Shown in pieces: positions 11,691-22,887 of a DNA stretch of 64,000 nt. Source of the DNA: Megalobrama amblycephala (Eukaryota > Chordata > Actinopteri > Cypriniformes > Xenocyprididae); the NCBI RefSeq assembly GCF_018812025.1, contig NC_063049.1, positions 20,706,909-20,770,908 of the forward strand. Reading direction: 5' to 3'. A program made the position numbers and the translations under genes. The notes below the pieces were generated by a model, which was not told the origin of the DNA, searched no databases, and saw nothing but the letters and a program-made list of their open reading frames with translations. Position 1 is the first letter of the stretch. Every line of letters begins with the position of its first letter.

Positions 11691-12478
11691 TGACAGTTCG
11701 AAAGACAGTTCGGCTCAATGAACCGGTTCAAAAAGCCAATTCATAGGTTCCTGACATCATCATTCTATGATGCCACTATGCATTTCTTTTCTAACAGCTC
11801 TGTGTCATATTATATCAATGAAACGGTCAAATAAAGTCATTTGTGTCAACGCATATTGTAACATTCAAATAAAAAGTTATTTGTGTGAACGCATATTGCT
11901 GATTATTGTATTATATATGTCTTTCTAAATGTTTCGTTAGCATGTTGTACTGTACAATGTACTGTTAAATGTGGTTAAAGTTACCATCGTTTCTTACTGT
12001 ATTCACGGAGACAAGAGCCGTCGCTATTTTCATTATTAAACACTTGGAGTCTGTATAATTCATAAACACAACTTCATTCTTTATAAATCTCTCCAACAGT
12101 GTGTAATGTTAGCTTTAGCCACGGAGCGCTATCAAACTCATTCAGAATCAAATGTAAACATCCAAATAAATACCATACTTACATAATTGGTTATGCTGCA
12201 TGACGAACACTTTGTAAAGATCCATTTTGAGGGTTATATTAGCTGTGTGAACTTTGTTTATGGTGTTTAAGGCAAGCGCGAGCTCTTGGGGCGTGGAGCA
12301 CAAGAATTTAAAGGGGCCGTGTACCCTGAATCGGTGCATTTATAATGATAGGCAGTTAAAAAAAAATTATAAAAAACAAAACTATGGGGTATTTTGAGCT
12401 GAAACTTCACAGACACATTCAGGGGACACCTTAGACTTATATTACATCTTTTGAAAACATGTTCTTCGGCACCTTTAA
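11690..12478 (-). mobile_element. Truncated TTAA element, minus orientation
   Basis: Read on the minus strand it starts TTAAAGGTGCCGAAGAACAT and contains TCTAAGGTGTCCCCTGAATG and GTTTCAGCTCAAAATACCCC, which I recognise as a frequent cyprinid non-autonomous element. TTAA lies at 12475-12478. The far end is missing at the junction with the Tc1 stub. A 63-codon minus-strand frame at 12148-12339 is part of the repeat. Confidence 0.8.
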
Positions 12479-12594
12479 ATTGTAATAATATTTTACAGTA
12501 TTGCTGTTTTTACTGTGTTATTGATCAAATAAATTCAGACTTGGTGAGCATATTTTAGCAACTCAAACTTTTGAAAGATAGTGTTAGTGTATGA
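12479..12594 (+). mobile_element. Right end of the ACTACCGTTCAAAAG element
   Basis: TTGTAATAATATTTTACAGT through AAACTTTTGAAAGATAGTGT matches the right end of the family that begins at 11212. The TTAA element sits in front of the ATTGTAATAATA segment, which in other copies is preceded by TTTTAA, so that TTAA was probably the insertion site. Confidence 0.7.
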
Positions 12595-12967
12595 GAGAAA
12601 TTAATCGCAATAAGCACAAAAATCAATGTATAAATGTTTTAATGAGAGATAGACTTCCTAATAGGTATTTGATATGTATGTGAATGTTGGAATGTGCTGT
12701 TTACTGCAATATGGGAAAACTGTTATATAATTATTTTGCCATTGGAAAACTGCAGTTTCTGAGAAAAATGTTTTCGGTTTGTTGTGAAACTGTGGCATGA
12801 CAGATGTAATGAATGGGAAACTCTGGAATTATTAGAGGCTAAATAATCTCATACACTCAATCTTCCAGACCCTTAAAATACATATAACCATGTCTTCATG
12901 TCACCATGTCTTACACTGAGCTTTGAATTGACCTAACATCTTTATCAAAGTTTACAAAAAAATCATA
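12595..12967. other. Unique AT-rich sequence, no gene seen
   Basis: No open frame or repeat end recognised. Confidence 0.4.
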
Positions 12968-13757
12968 TTAAACAGATAGTTCACCTAAAAATAAAAATTT
13001 GATGTTTATCTGCTTACCCCCTAGCACATCCAAGATGTAGGTGACTTTGTTTCTTCAGTAGAACACAAATGATGATTTTTTAACTCCAACTGTTGCTGTC
13101 TGTCAGTCAAATAATGGGAGTGAATGGGAACTTGGATCAATAAGAGTCGAAAAACCTTGCATAGACAAATCCAAATTAAACCCTGCGGCTCGTGACGACA
13201 CATTGATGTCCTAAGACACGAAATGATCGGTTTGTGTGAGAAACCGAACATTATTTATATAATTTTTTACCTCTAAAACACCACTATGTACAACTGCGTT
13301 CAGCACTTGCTTAGTGAGGTCTGTTCGCGCTCTGACAGCGGCAGGGATGTCTAGCACTCATTGAAGTATATGCGAGAGACATCACTGCCGCTGTCAGAGC
13401 GCGATCAGACCTTACTAACGAGTGCTGAATGCAGTTGGACATAGTGGTGTATTAGAGGTAAAAAATGATATAAATACTGTTCGGTTTCTCGCACAAACCG
13501 ATCGTTTTGTGTCTTAGGACATCAATGTGTCGTCACGAGCCGCAGGGTTTGATTTGCACTTGTCTATGCAAGTTTTATTTACTCTTATAGTAGAAGTTCC
13601 CATCCACTAGCATTATTTGACTGACAGACAGCAACAGTTGGAGTTAAAAATCATCATTTGTGTTCTACTGAAGAAACAAAGTCACCTACATCTTGGATGC
13701 GCTGGGGGTAAGCAGATAAACATCACATTTTCATTTTTGGTTGAACTATCCCTTTAA
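12968..13757. mobile_element. 790-bp near-complete palindrome with TTAA borders
   Basis: Arms of nearly 390 bp are inverted copies of each other, including CGGCTCGTGACGACACATTG and its complement, CAGACAGCAACAGTTGGAGT and its complement, and CGCTCTGACAGCGGCA and its complement. The loop is only a few tens of bases around 13360. Outer ends are TTAAACAGATAGTTCACC and its inverted partner, so it belongs with the TTAA group. Confidence 0.93.
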
Positions 13758-13759
13758 AT

Positions 13760-14489
13760 CATTTTTTAATTGTCTTAGTCTAATATTCGTATAAGTCAAG
13801 GTAAATGGAAAATGTGGGCAATAGAGAATGGAAGAGGGAAAAAGAAGGATCAGGAAAGTGTTGACTAAGAAAACAAGGGGGATGGTGTTAAATCATGTTT
13901 GTGTGAGGAGCACCCTTGAAATCTGTCCTCGTATGAGCCGAGAATGAGAATAAACAAGACCTTTATCTGAACACGGCAATTTTCACACTAGTCACAGTAA
14001 AAGCTGCTATTACTTCACCTTAGGCTTTTCATTATTCCAGTCCTGCAGTTTGCTGAATATAGAATATCATAAACCTGATTTAATTCTGCTCTCTGACATC
14101 AGTGCATTTAAACATCATAAAATTGTGTTTTGCTATGGTGTTCTAAGGGTGTTTTTCTGGCTTCTATTCAAATCCTTGCCTGGTTTTGCTTTTGTAAACC
14201 TCCTAGCAGCACTATTTATAGGTCAAAGCAATTTACATGCTTGACATGCAGGTGGATATATAGGTACAGATGAATCACTGACAGGATGTGCACCACTATT
14301 GGCATACAAATAGGTGAATACAGGTAAAGTGGGACAATTTCTGATTATTTGTCATGAGCAGTGTTTTGAAATATAATGCCAAAGTTGCAAGTTTTAAAAA
14401 TGTTCTGTACTTTACTATGCTAGCTAAAGACATAGCTACACACTGCAGACAAATAAGATATGATATGATGGATGAGGCCGCAAAGGTCC
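13760..14489. other. Unique sequence, no gene seen
   Basis: No supported gene or repeat; short frames only. Confidence 0.4.
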
Positions 14490-15320
14490 ATATGAGGTGA
14501 GCTATAGAAGAGCTCCTCACAGCCTGAGCTCAGGACCGGAGCAGAGCACTTAAAAGGCATTCCTCAGAGGTTTGTGTAAAGCCAGAGCATTGTGTGTGAG
14601 ACTGGAGGAATGCCACTGCATAGCCACTGGGGCAGTACTTGTGCTCCAGTAATCCTGCCTGCTGCTTTATCTCCAAACAGGTTACGCTCTGCCTGTCCAT
14701 CTTGAGCTCACTGCACCTGACCCTGGATTTCACTCCACAAAGTGTGGAAGAAATTTGTTAACCCAGTTAAATTACCTTTGAACATAGTCATGTGGCTAGC
14801 ATTCGTTAACCAGTGTACTGTTGATTTGATTACAAAATAGAAGCTGTTTTTTTTCTTTCTTTTTTTTCAATTCTGGCATCAAATAACAAAAAAATCTTGA
14901 CTTTCTGCATCATCTCCACCTCAAAGTATCCGCAACAACAATATCTTTAGTGAAACAAAAGGGAGCACTTCTCACACAATGGTACGGAGGTATTTAGCCA
15001 GATTTTCATAGCAGGCATGCCTTTGTGCCCAAAAATAAAGGAACATTATCAAGTTTTCATTACTTTCAAAGTTGTTTAATCCCTCCTGCAAATAATTCAT
15101 AAAAAGTCCTCTAGATTAGCCTTTGCTTCTGTTTAATCTGATTAATGATTCCAGTAGTGGGATGAAAGCGGGAGCTGATCTTTTCTCTGCAGAATCAGGG
15201 ACATGGGATAAAAGGTCAGAGGTCAGATGTGTCAGCCTGAGTGTGATAAAGCCATCTTAATCAAACAGTTAGATCTGGTCCTACAAGCACACAGTGGAGA
15301 TTATGGGCTGTGAGTGGGGT
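14490..15320. other. Repeat-free block, likely conserved non-coding sequence
   Basis: Composition is balanced and no transposon ends are visible. It includes CTAGATTAGCC, TCTGATTAATGATT and the nuclear-receptor site at 15213-15225. The many TAAT cores and absence of frames suit an enhancer, by inference only. Confidence 0.35.
15213..15225 (+). promoter_or_regulatory. DR1 nuclear-receptor motif
   Basis: AGGTCAGAGGTCA is two perfect AGGTCA half-sites separated by one base, the classical DR1 arrangement bound by RXR heterodimers, HNF4 and COUP-TF proteins. It lies inside a repeat-free block. Occupancy is unknown. Confidence 0.5.
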
Positions 15321-15475
15321 TATGTAATCAATGAAGTATTATCCATTTGATTATAGGCAATATGTTAACCAATTTTAAATAATATTTATATATTTCTCCC
15401 CATTCCTGTTCGTCCTCGCTCTCTATTTCAGTGTTTCCTTTGTGTTTTTGCATAGGATACAGGAGGATAAAGCCC

Positions 15476-15589
15476 ATCCCTGACAGCAACATAATGTCAG
15501 CCCAGATCTGGTCCACATCTGGTCCGTGTGTAATCCACATGTATCAGATGTGGGCCGGATCTGGATCACATTATGTTGCTGTCTGGGAT
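15476..15589. mobile_element. Short palindromic element, ATCCCTGACAGCAAC ends
   Basis: ATCCCTGACAGCAACATAAT at the left is matched by its inverse ending GTTGCTGTCTGGGAT. Between them lie repeats of CAGATCTGG and TCCACATCTGG. It is a 114-bp hairpin-type MITE without coding capacity. Confidence 0.75.
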
Positions 15590-15599
15590 CTGATGCTAT

Positions 15600-16270
15600 T
15601 TAAGTTCTGTTTCCACAAAATATATTCAGGTCATAGTTTTTTTTTTAGCATTTCCTCATGATTTTGAGGGAAAATATATGGAAATCTGTCTTACTGGCCA
15701 GTGGAAGACAGGGGAGTGATTGGAAAAACAGTTTGAAAACAATTTGCAATTCCATTTGGTGCCACTAGTGGCACAAAAATAACTTTTAAATAAAAAAAAA
15801 AGTATTGATGAAATGGATGTATCAACAGATCATTTCACACACATTGTGACATTTATGACATTTTGATGAAACATTACGAGGTCAAAAAGTATATATATGG
15901 ATGAATTGTTCATAACATGCATTTAAAAGATAGAAAGTGAATTTTCATTTCATGCTGACTTTAAGACTTTAAATTGAAATAAAGTTCACACTATTTCATT
16001 TACTGTTTTAAAAGAGATTACTATTTTCACCGCTACCTTCCCCTTTTTGCTGTGTTTGAGTGTGTGATGGTTTTGCCTTCTGAAACATATGTATTACATT
16101 ATGCATGTGCTACTGTACTTTTGTAATTTTACTCTCAAAAATATTTATGTGCTGTATTGTTCTCTCTCTCAGGTGAATGAGAGCTCCTTCCTGCCTGGAA
16201 AGCCTCCTGCTGAAATGTGACAAAGTGCTTTACAACCCGGCTGTAAATACTTACCCTCCATGCCTGTATG
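15600..16270. other. Mostly unique sequence; fragment with TTTCATGCTGACTTTAA
   Basis: Near 15940-15965, ATTTTCATTTCATGCTGACT followed by TTAA resembles the right end of the TTAA element at 51737-55865, so part of this stretch is an old copy of it. No gene was seen. Confidence 0.4.
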
Positions 16271-16271
16271 G

Positions 16272-16274
<3 letters not shown>

Positions 16275-16307
<33 letters not shown>
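16275..16307. repeat. (GT)n microsatellite
   Basis: About 16 GT units in a row, followed at 16347-16360 by a short CA run. Confidence 0.95.
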
Positions 16308-16308
<1 letters not shown>

Positions 16309-16309
16309 A

Positions 16310-16873
16310 CAGTGTTCTTCCATGTAAAGCTGCTGACCCTGCAGTGCACACACACACACTCAGCCCATCTATCTTTGCTATTTACGCTCAGACTCTTTGC
16401 AGCTGTAAATGTGTTCATTTTTAACCATGACTAAGGGATGAAGCGCTGCGTGTCTTATATGAGATTCCACAGCAGATCGGAATCTAATCTAGATTACTGT
16501 CTTCCTAGATTTCCCCCAACCGTCTGAACCAGTTCACTAACATTTTCTCAGTTCACTTGGGCCACCTATCTCGAATCAACAGCTCAATCTTTCTAATTTG
16601 TTGTTTGTATTGTAGATTGGACATGCTCCAAGCTTCGGATAAAGGATGTGGAAGTCCTTAATATGACGGACAATTGTCTGTATAAACAGCTTCCTGTTGT
16701 TGACTTCTTTTCCTGTTTCCTCTGAAATTAGCTTAATATTAGCAAATACACCCAAAAGAACAACTTTAATGGTGAAGATAATTTCTTAGCAGTCTGTTTA
16801 ATAGAAGTAATTGAATGATCTATAGATTGGTATATTGTATGGCATGCTGATTAACATTCAGGTGGATAAAATC
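16310..16873. other. Unique sequence, no gene seen
   Basis: No frames, tRNA or repeat ends recognised. Confidence 0.4.
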
Positions 16874-17104
16874 TTAAAGGGATAGTTCACAAATACTCAA
16901 CCTTGTGTCGTTTCAAACCTGTATGACCTTTTTACATCTGTGGAATGTAAAAGAAGATATTTTGAGAAATGTTTCAACAGTTTTTATCCGTACAATAAAA
17001 ATCAATGGGGTCCAGGACATCTTAGAGAAACAAACAAACAAAAAAACTGAGACATTTTTTAAAATGTTTTTCATTGAAGAAAGTCAGTCATACAGATTTA
17101 GAAC
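16874..17104 (+). mobile_element. Left half of TTAAAGGGATAGTTCAC element
   Basis: It starts TTAAAGGGATAGTTCACAAA and continues with ACCTGTATGACC and GGAATGTAAAAGAAGATATT, as in family members at 57931-58577. The right half is lost; other repeats follow directly. Confidence 0.75.
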
Positions 17105-17195
17105 AACTGTTCCATGAAGAACCTATAACATCATAAAACCTTAAGGTTCTTTTTCATGGAAAGAGGTTCTTTAGATTATTAAAATCATTATTAAA
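17105..17195. repeat. AGAACC/GGTTCT inverted fragment
   Basis: CCATGAAGAACC is followed by AAGGTTCTTTTTCATGG in inverse orientation, typical of the element whose left end is at 7979-8091. Confidence 0.5.
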
Positions 17196-17269
17196 ATACA
17201 AAGACAAAAGGGTTATTTTATGTCAAGTCACATTTATTTTTTATAGTGTTTTATAAAATACAGTCTTAT

Positions 17270-18210
17270 TAATTGTCATTAATTACTCACCCTCATGGCG
17301 TTTCACATCCGTAAGACCTTCCTTCATCTTCGAAACACAAATTAAGATATTTTGATGAAATCTGAGAGTTTTTTTTAACCTGCATTGCATAAACAATATA
17401 AACAGTGTAGGAGACTGACAGAGGATAGAGAAAATTGATGAATAAAAAGTTATTATTTTTGTTTCATTTTTGGCACAAAGTTTTCTCGTCACTTCATAAA
17501 ATTAAGGATGAACCACTGCAGTCACATTAACTATTTTAACAATGTCTTTACTACTTTTCTGGAGCTTGAATGTTGTAATTACGTTGCTTTCTATGGGGGA
17601 TATAAAAAAAAAAACTTCTCGGATTTCATCAAAAATATCTTAATTTGTGAATAAAGGTCTTATGTGTTTGGAACGACATGAAGGTGAGTAATTAATAACA
17701 GAAATTTCATTTAAAATGACTACAGCGTTTCAATTTTAATGTTATGAAGTGACAAGAATACTTTTTGTGTGCAAAAACAAAACAAAAATAATGACTTTAT
17801 TCAACAATAACTTCTCTCCCCTATAATAATCCAGCGTTCGGACGTAGAACCTGGAAGTGCTGAACGTAAACAGCATAGCAGAAAGACAGAGGAGAGAAGA
17901 TATAGTTGAATAAAGTTGTTATTTTTGTTTTGTTTTTGCACACAAAACATATTCTATATTCTCATCACTTCATAAAATTAAAGTTGAACCACTGCAGTCA
18001 CGTCGACTGTTTTAACAATGTTTTTACTACTTTTCTGGACCTAGAATGATGGTAGTTGCTTTCAATGGGAGATAAAAAAACCTCTCGGATTTTATTAAAA
18101 ATATCTTAATTTGTGTTCTCAAGATGAATGAAGGTCTTCAGGGTGTGGAACGACATGAGGGTGAGTAATTAATGACAGAAATTTCATTTTTGGGTGAACT
18201 AACCCTTTAA
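17270..18210. mobile_element. Compound of two palindromic TTAA-family copies
   Basis: Blocks TCATTAATTACTCACCCTCA, AAAATATCTTAATTTGTG and GAACGACATGAAGGTGAGTA occur in both orientations and twice over, and the right border is AACTAACCCTTTAA at 18197-18210. The layout suggests two family members joined or one inserted in the other, with internal loss. The spacer copy at 17820-17880 (CAGCGTTCGGACGTAGAACC) is different in each half. Confidence 0.7.
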
Positions 18211-18214
18211 TACA

Positions 18215-18479
18215 GAGAGTATGCGGCCTTTTGTGGTTGTTCGACTGCATTCAGCCACATGTACTGTACGTCTACACTACGAAAGCAATCCGGTTGAATG
18301 TGTTTTCGAATACCTCTGGAAGTGGTCAAAAGTGGACAAGCTCAAAACGTTTTATGCCTGTATTTTGTGTCATCCACTTGTGTTCGGATTGACGAAAATG
18401 CATGTCAATACTAGGTGTACGCAGTAATAGTGCTGCACTCTTATTTTATCAAATCAGTCACATTATTTAACAACCAAGC
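18215..18479. other. Unique sequence, no gene seen
   Basis: A 68-codon frame is open here, but nothing supports it. Confidence 0.35.
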
Positions 18480-19200
18480 ACACAAGGGACACGGCATGTG
18501 TAGAGCATTCCAAATTGTGAGGCAATCTATGGAACTTCTTCCTCCGCAAATTCCGCGTGGGCTGGATGAGTAACATCTGCATCAGTGGCACTCAGAAAAC
18601 ACCTTAATCTGCTTTTGAAAATAAAGAAATGACTTAACAGTCCCTGGGAGTCTTCCCTAATCAAGCGTTATTCCTCCGCATCCCTGTTTATCTAGCTATG
18701 TTTATTTACAGTCCTGTAAACAGATGCGGTTGGCATCTTTTTCTCCTCACAGATTAGTGTTTGGGGGGTGGGAAACCGCTCAGGCCCTGAAGGCTCGCAG
18801 GACTGAATTCGACCCCTCCTCGAGATGAGTATGGTAATGTGCGAGGGAGGGTAGAGGGTCTCAGGAGGGGGGAATCCTTCAGTCTCTTTGACGCTGCTCC
18901 ACCCACTGAGGAGCCCATCTGCTGTGAGCCAGCGCTCAGTGTGAAAGACAAACACACCACCAAACACGACACGACTCAAACCTGCTTCCTCTGTTTCCAC
19001 TCTTCTGTTCTCTCTCCACCTCGCTGCTCATTCCCGTATTTTCTTCTCACCTGCGACCGAAAGCTGACGGGGAAAAAAAAAACGTGCTGGTGTGTTTGGA
19101 GTGTTTTCTGAAGGGGAAACAGGTGCTTTTGGTGGTCTCTCTCCCCCCACCAACTCCAATCTGAGCCATTCTGACAACAAAAGGGTTTTTTACTCACTTT
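18480..19200. other. Repeat-free block, likely conserved non-coding sequence
   Basis: GC-richer than its surroundings, without transposon ends, and holding the forkhead motif cluster at 18685-18724. Overlapping frames occur on both strands around 18690-19110, a pattern of low stop density from base composition rather than of coding. Confidence 0.4.
18685..18724. promoter_or_regulatory. Clustered forkhead-type motifs in a small dyad
   Basis: Within 40 bases lie TGTTTATC, TGTTTATTTAC and TGTAAACA, all fitting the forkhead consensus (RYAAAYA on either strand). TTTACAGTCCTGTAAA in the middle is a perfect dyad that places two of them head to head. Binding is inferred. Confidence 0.45.
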
Positions 19201-19388
19201 AGTTCACTGGGCTCTGCCATCTCCATCAGAAAGAGGCCTTGTAGTTGACATGCTAATTGCAGAAAAAAGTAATTTGAAGGAATGCATCACAATGAGAGAC
19301 TTCTTCAGTCATGTTTCCCCCAAGATAATGTTTACAATGGGCCTGACATAAATGTGATTTATATCTACTGTTCCAAACTTTTTTATTT

Positions 19389-19409
19389 AAAAAAAAAAAA
19401 AAAAAAAAA
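19389..19409. repeat. Poly-A tract
   Basis: Twenty-one A residues. No SINE or LINE body could be recognised to its left. Confidence 0.9.
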
Positions 19410-19599
19410 GTATCTTCCATTTTAAACAGCTTTGAGTTTAAAAGCTGAATGTACTGACAAAATAAAAACGGGAAAAAATAGCAAGACATGATTTTTCCTT
19501 TAACCTCTGAGAAGTTTTATTTGTCTCACCGTTTTCTGCAGCATGACAGAATTAAAAAAAACAAAAAACAGCATCTATTCAAAATGAGCCGAGGAACTT

Positions 19600-20085
19600 C
19601 AAAACCTGTCATCAACTGATGGCGCTCGCTGTGCCGCGTTTGTGCAAAATACGTCGTATCAATGAGATAATAAGAAGAGAGGCAGAGTGCTGACAAAAAG
19701 CAAGAGGCAAACAGGGACCGTGTGTGTCGGGGGGGGGGGGGGGGAATGTGGCCATTTGTCTGTGTGAGTTAATGGTGGCCGAGGCAGGGACCAGGCCTCT
19801 GGAGTGAGGGTCAGTGTGTCCATGCTGTGTGGTGGTGGGTCCTGCAGGGAGAGAGGGCAGAGAGCAGCCTGGGGCCATATGGCCATCAGCGTATCTCTTT
19901 ATGATTTATCATCCGGTTACACTCCACCAGCATCTCAGGGATCCGCTCTACTGGGTCAAGTTCACACGGGGCTCCAGTGATCAGTCTCAGTCAGGCTTAA
20001 AACATGACGCATGAACCCTGAGCTAGAAATAAACCTGCCGCCATTTTACATGCCTGTGTATATAATGTAATGTTAGACAATTCCT
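19600..20085. other. GC-richer unique block with G run at 19729-19744
   Basis: A run of about 16 G residues sits in otherwise unique sequence. Overlapping frames on both strands here reflect low stop density and are not called as genes. Confidence 0.35.
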
Positions 20086-20091
20086 GAAGAA

Positions 20092-20315
20092 AGGTTTCAT
20101 GGTTTACACAATATATTAAGAAACATTGATAATAATAAGAAATGTTTCTTGAGTAAATCCGCATATTAAAACGATTTCTGAAAGATCATGTGACACTGAA
20201 GACTTAAACAATGATGCTGAAAATTCAGCTTTGCCATCACAGGAATAAATTACATTTTAAAATATATTCATATAGAAACAGTAATTATATCTTTACCAAA
20301 CTTTTGAACGGTATA
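20092..20315 (+). repeat. Fragment of ACTACCGTTCAAAAG element with right end
   Basis: ATGTTTCTTGAGTAAATCC, GATCATGTGACACTGAAGAC and TTTGCCATCACAGGAATAAA are followed by the right end CAAACTTTTGAACGGTATAG. The left end is missing. Confidence 0.8.
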
Positions 20316-20366
20316 GTTTCTAATGCACCTTGCAAGTTCTTATGAATCATTTTAACCACAATTATT

Positions 20367-20990
20367 TAGTGCTGTCAAATCGATTAATCGTGATTAATCA
20401 CATCTAACATAAAAGTTTGTTTACATAATATATGTGTTTATATATTATTATTTTTATATTATACACACACACATAAATATAATAATATACATATATATAT
20501 ATATGCGACTGGACCACAAAACCATTCATGAGCCAGTCATTGAAATTGAGATTTATACATCATCTGAAAGCTGAATAAATATGTTTTTTTTATGGTTTGT
20601 TAGGATAGGACAATATTTGGTCGTGATACAACTATTTGAAAATCTGGAATCTGAGGGTGCAAAAAAATCGAAATATTGAGAAAATCGCCTTTAAATTTGT
20701 CCATATGAAGTCCGTAGCAATGCATTTCCACTCACAAAATACATCTTTGATATTTATGTTAGGAAATTTACAAAATATCTTCATGGAACATGATCTTTAC
20801 TTAATATCCTAATGATTTTTGGCATAAAATAAAAATCGATCATTTTGACCCATACAATGTATTGTTGGCTATTGCTATAAATATACCTGTGTGACTTATG
20901 ACTGGTTTTGTGGTCCAGGGTCACATATTATGTGAACAAACTTTTATGTTAGATGCGATTAATCGTGATTAATCGATTTGACAGCACTAG
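20367..20990. mobile_element. Palindromic element with TAGTGCTGTCAAATCG ends
   Basis: TAGTGCTGTCAAATCGATTA at the left and TAATCGATTTGACAGCACTA at the right are inverted, with ATTAATCGTGATTAATC inside both arms. A second element occupies its middle. Confidence 0.85.
20503..20928. mobile_element. Nested element with GACTGGACCACAAAACCA ends
   Basis: Left ATATGCGACTGGACCACAAA and right TTTTGTGGTCCAGGGTCACA are inverted with small differences. It interrupts the arms of the TAGTGCTGTCAAATCG element, so it arrived later. Confidence 0.8.
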
Positions 20991-21479
20991 TTATAATACA
21001 TCTGTTGGATGTAACAATGGGCAAGTTTCACACTCTCACTAGTTTAATTTGTTCACCAACAGTGTGTGTGATTCACATGAGAATTCAGTCTGGCGAAGGC
21101 TAATTTAACAGCAGCATTTAGTGCATTCAATTCAGTTAAATAATGTTTTAAAATAATTTTTGCTTGGAAGTAATGCATGATAAAAATATTCAGTTTATTT
21201 CATCTCAAGCTGCTCTTCACTGACATAGTTGTCTCCATGCTAAACAAGTACTCTCATTTTTGATAAAACTGGTAGAAATGATGCAACAACATCTGAAAAA
21301 GCCAGATTTTTTTGAAAAATCATTTTTACACAAAATATATTAAAATAGTTTAAGCTTATTTAACTCTTTGTTTAGATGGTTAGATAATCATATTTTAAGA
21401 TTGTGAAGTACAATGCATTCTGAATACCTTTTTAAAATACTTTATATCCTGGCTTCAGGAGTTACAGAATTTCATAAGA
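20991..21479. other. Unique AT-rich sequence, no gene seen
   Basis: No frame, tRNA or repeat end recognised. Confidence 0.4.
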
Positions 21480-21990
21480 GTGAGAGATCTGTAGTTTTGA
21501 TATGTCATAAACATCTTCCTCCCCAAGGGAACGCTCAATCATAGCTGCGGATCTTGATCTTAATGATTTAACTTCTTCAAAATGCACTAACAATGCTCCG
21601 ACTTATCACCTTCTGTTGGGATCTCTCTTCGTTCTCTCTATCTGTGTGAAATCTGATCACTCATTTCACTCCCAAATGCTATTAGCACCTTTGGCACGTA
21701 AATTAATTCTAGAGAGGCCCAGGCCTGCACCGCTGTTAAAACTTTGCTCTCTCATCAAAGCCAGCTCAATACACATCTCCCGCGACAGCACAGTGCGAGA
21801 GACGGCAGATAATCACTCCCGTGATTAGATTTCTCCATGGCTTTGTGACTCACTCAAAACAGCTACAGTGTATCTCCACACAATGCACAGGAATGCAAAC
21901 CTAATTACTCTTACCCAATTACTGGACTGATCTGTAAATAATTAAAAGCTAAAATGACAGTCACTTACAGAGGTTGAGATATGCAAGTCC
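21480..21990. other. Repeat-free block with homeodomain-type cores
   Basis: The block is balanced in composition and has TAATTA or TAAT cores at several points (ACGTAAATTAATTC, CCTAATTACTCTTACCCAATTA). It carries no transposon ends and no convincing frame. I infer non-coding conservation. Confidence 0.35.
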
Positions 21991-22555
21991 GTAGTAGGAA
22001 ACGGAGAGACCTCTGTAGGCCAAAAGGGGAAACGCAGTCGTGTTTTGCAATGCATGACCTCTGGCCTGACACCAAACTCCCCAAATGTGAATGAGACTTG
22101 GCTCAGATAAAGGTGTGTGTGTTGCCACCTGGGTACCTCTCCAAATGGGCCACAGAAGAGGTGAGAACATGGATCAGGTGGCCAGGACTGTTAGATTTAT
22201 GCAGTTCAACAGATGGAGTTAACACTACACTGATATGTGTTTGTCTTTTAATTTGGCCTGATGAAAGCAGGAAGCTTTGACTGCTGCAGCCCACCAATTA
22301 CACTCACAATACACATGATAAACTAACTGATTTAATTGGAGGTAAACAGTTTTGATTCACTTACCATGCAGACGACTGCAAAGAGCATCTCTGTGACAAG
22401 AGATGTAAATTCACTGCACTGTTTATCCAGACAGAAAGCTACTTTGTATAATCTGGTATGTTTTGTATCTCTACCCAGGGTTTTAAATCTAATGTTTAAG
22501 CAGTTTAACAATAGTTAGTTCTGGTCCTCGAATGCGATCGGCCTGAGTGGCCAAC
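21991..22555. other. Unique sequence, no gene seen
   Basis: Short frames on both strands near 22100-22300 overlap and are unsupported. Confidence 0.35.
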
Positions 22556-22559
22556 ATCA

Positions 22560-22887
22560 CTGGAACATTTTTTACTGTTTGCATCACTCTGCTTGCCTGT
22601 GTTTGTTCCAGACAGACTGTCTGTCTGTGTAGTAGTGGTGTAACGGATGTTAAAAAGAGGTGCTCTACCAACAGAAGAGGAGGTGCAACCCAAAAAATCA
22701 AAATGCATTTGAACTGAAAGTGAACTGGAGTGTTGCACCTTTTTTCAGGGAATTTTTCCCACCACTCATTCTGCAGGTTATGTTATAGGTGTCAGTGTGA
22801 GGGAGTCATTCATGTATTCAGCCGATTTGTTCAAAAACGCTAATTCATTCAGGAACTAAACAAGTGAATGTCTTTAGAGGCTATAGC
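22560..22887. repeat. Interspersed repeat (CAGACAG...ATTCATTCAGGAA family), left portion
   Basis: TGTTTGTTCCAGACAGACTG, ATTCAGCCGATTTGTTCAA and AATTCATTCAGGAAC are echoed at 40740-41060. The hAT element at 22888-24146 interrupts it, and similar material continues at 24147-24400. Confidence 0.5.

Noticed and set aside
12148..12339. 63-codon minus-strand frame
   Set aside because: It lies inside a well-known type of TTAA element that is dispersed in cyprinid genomes.
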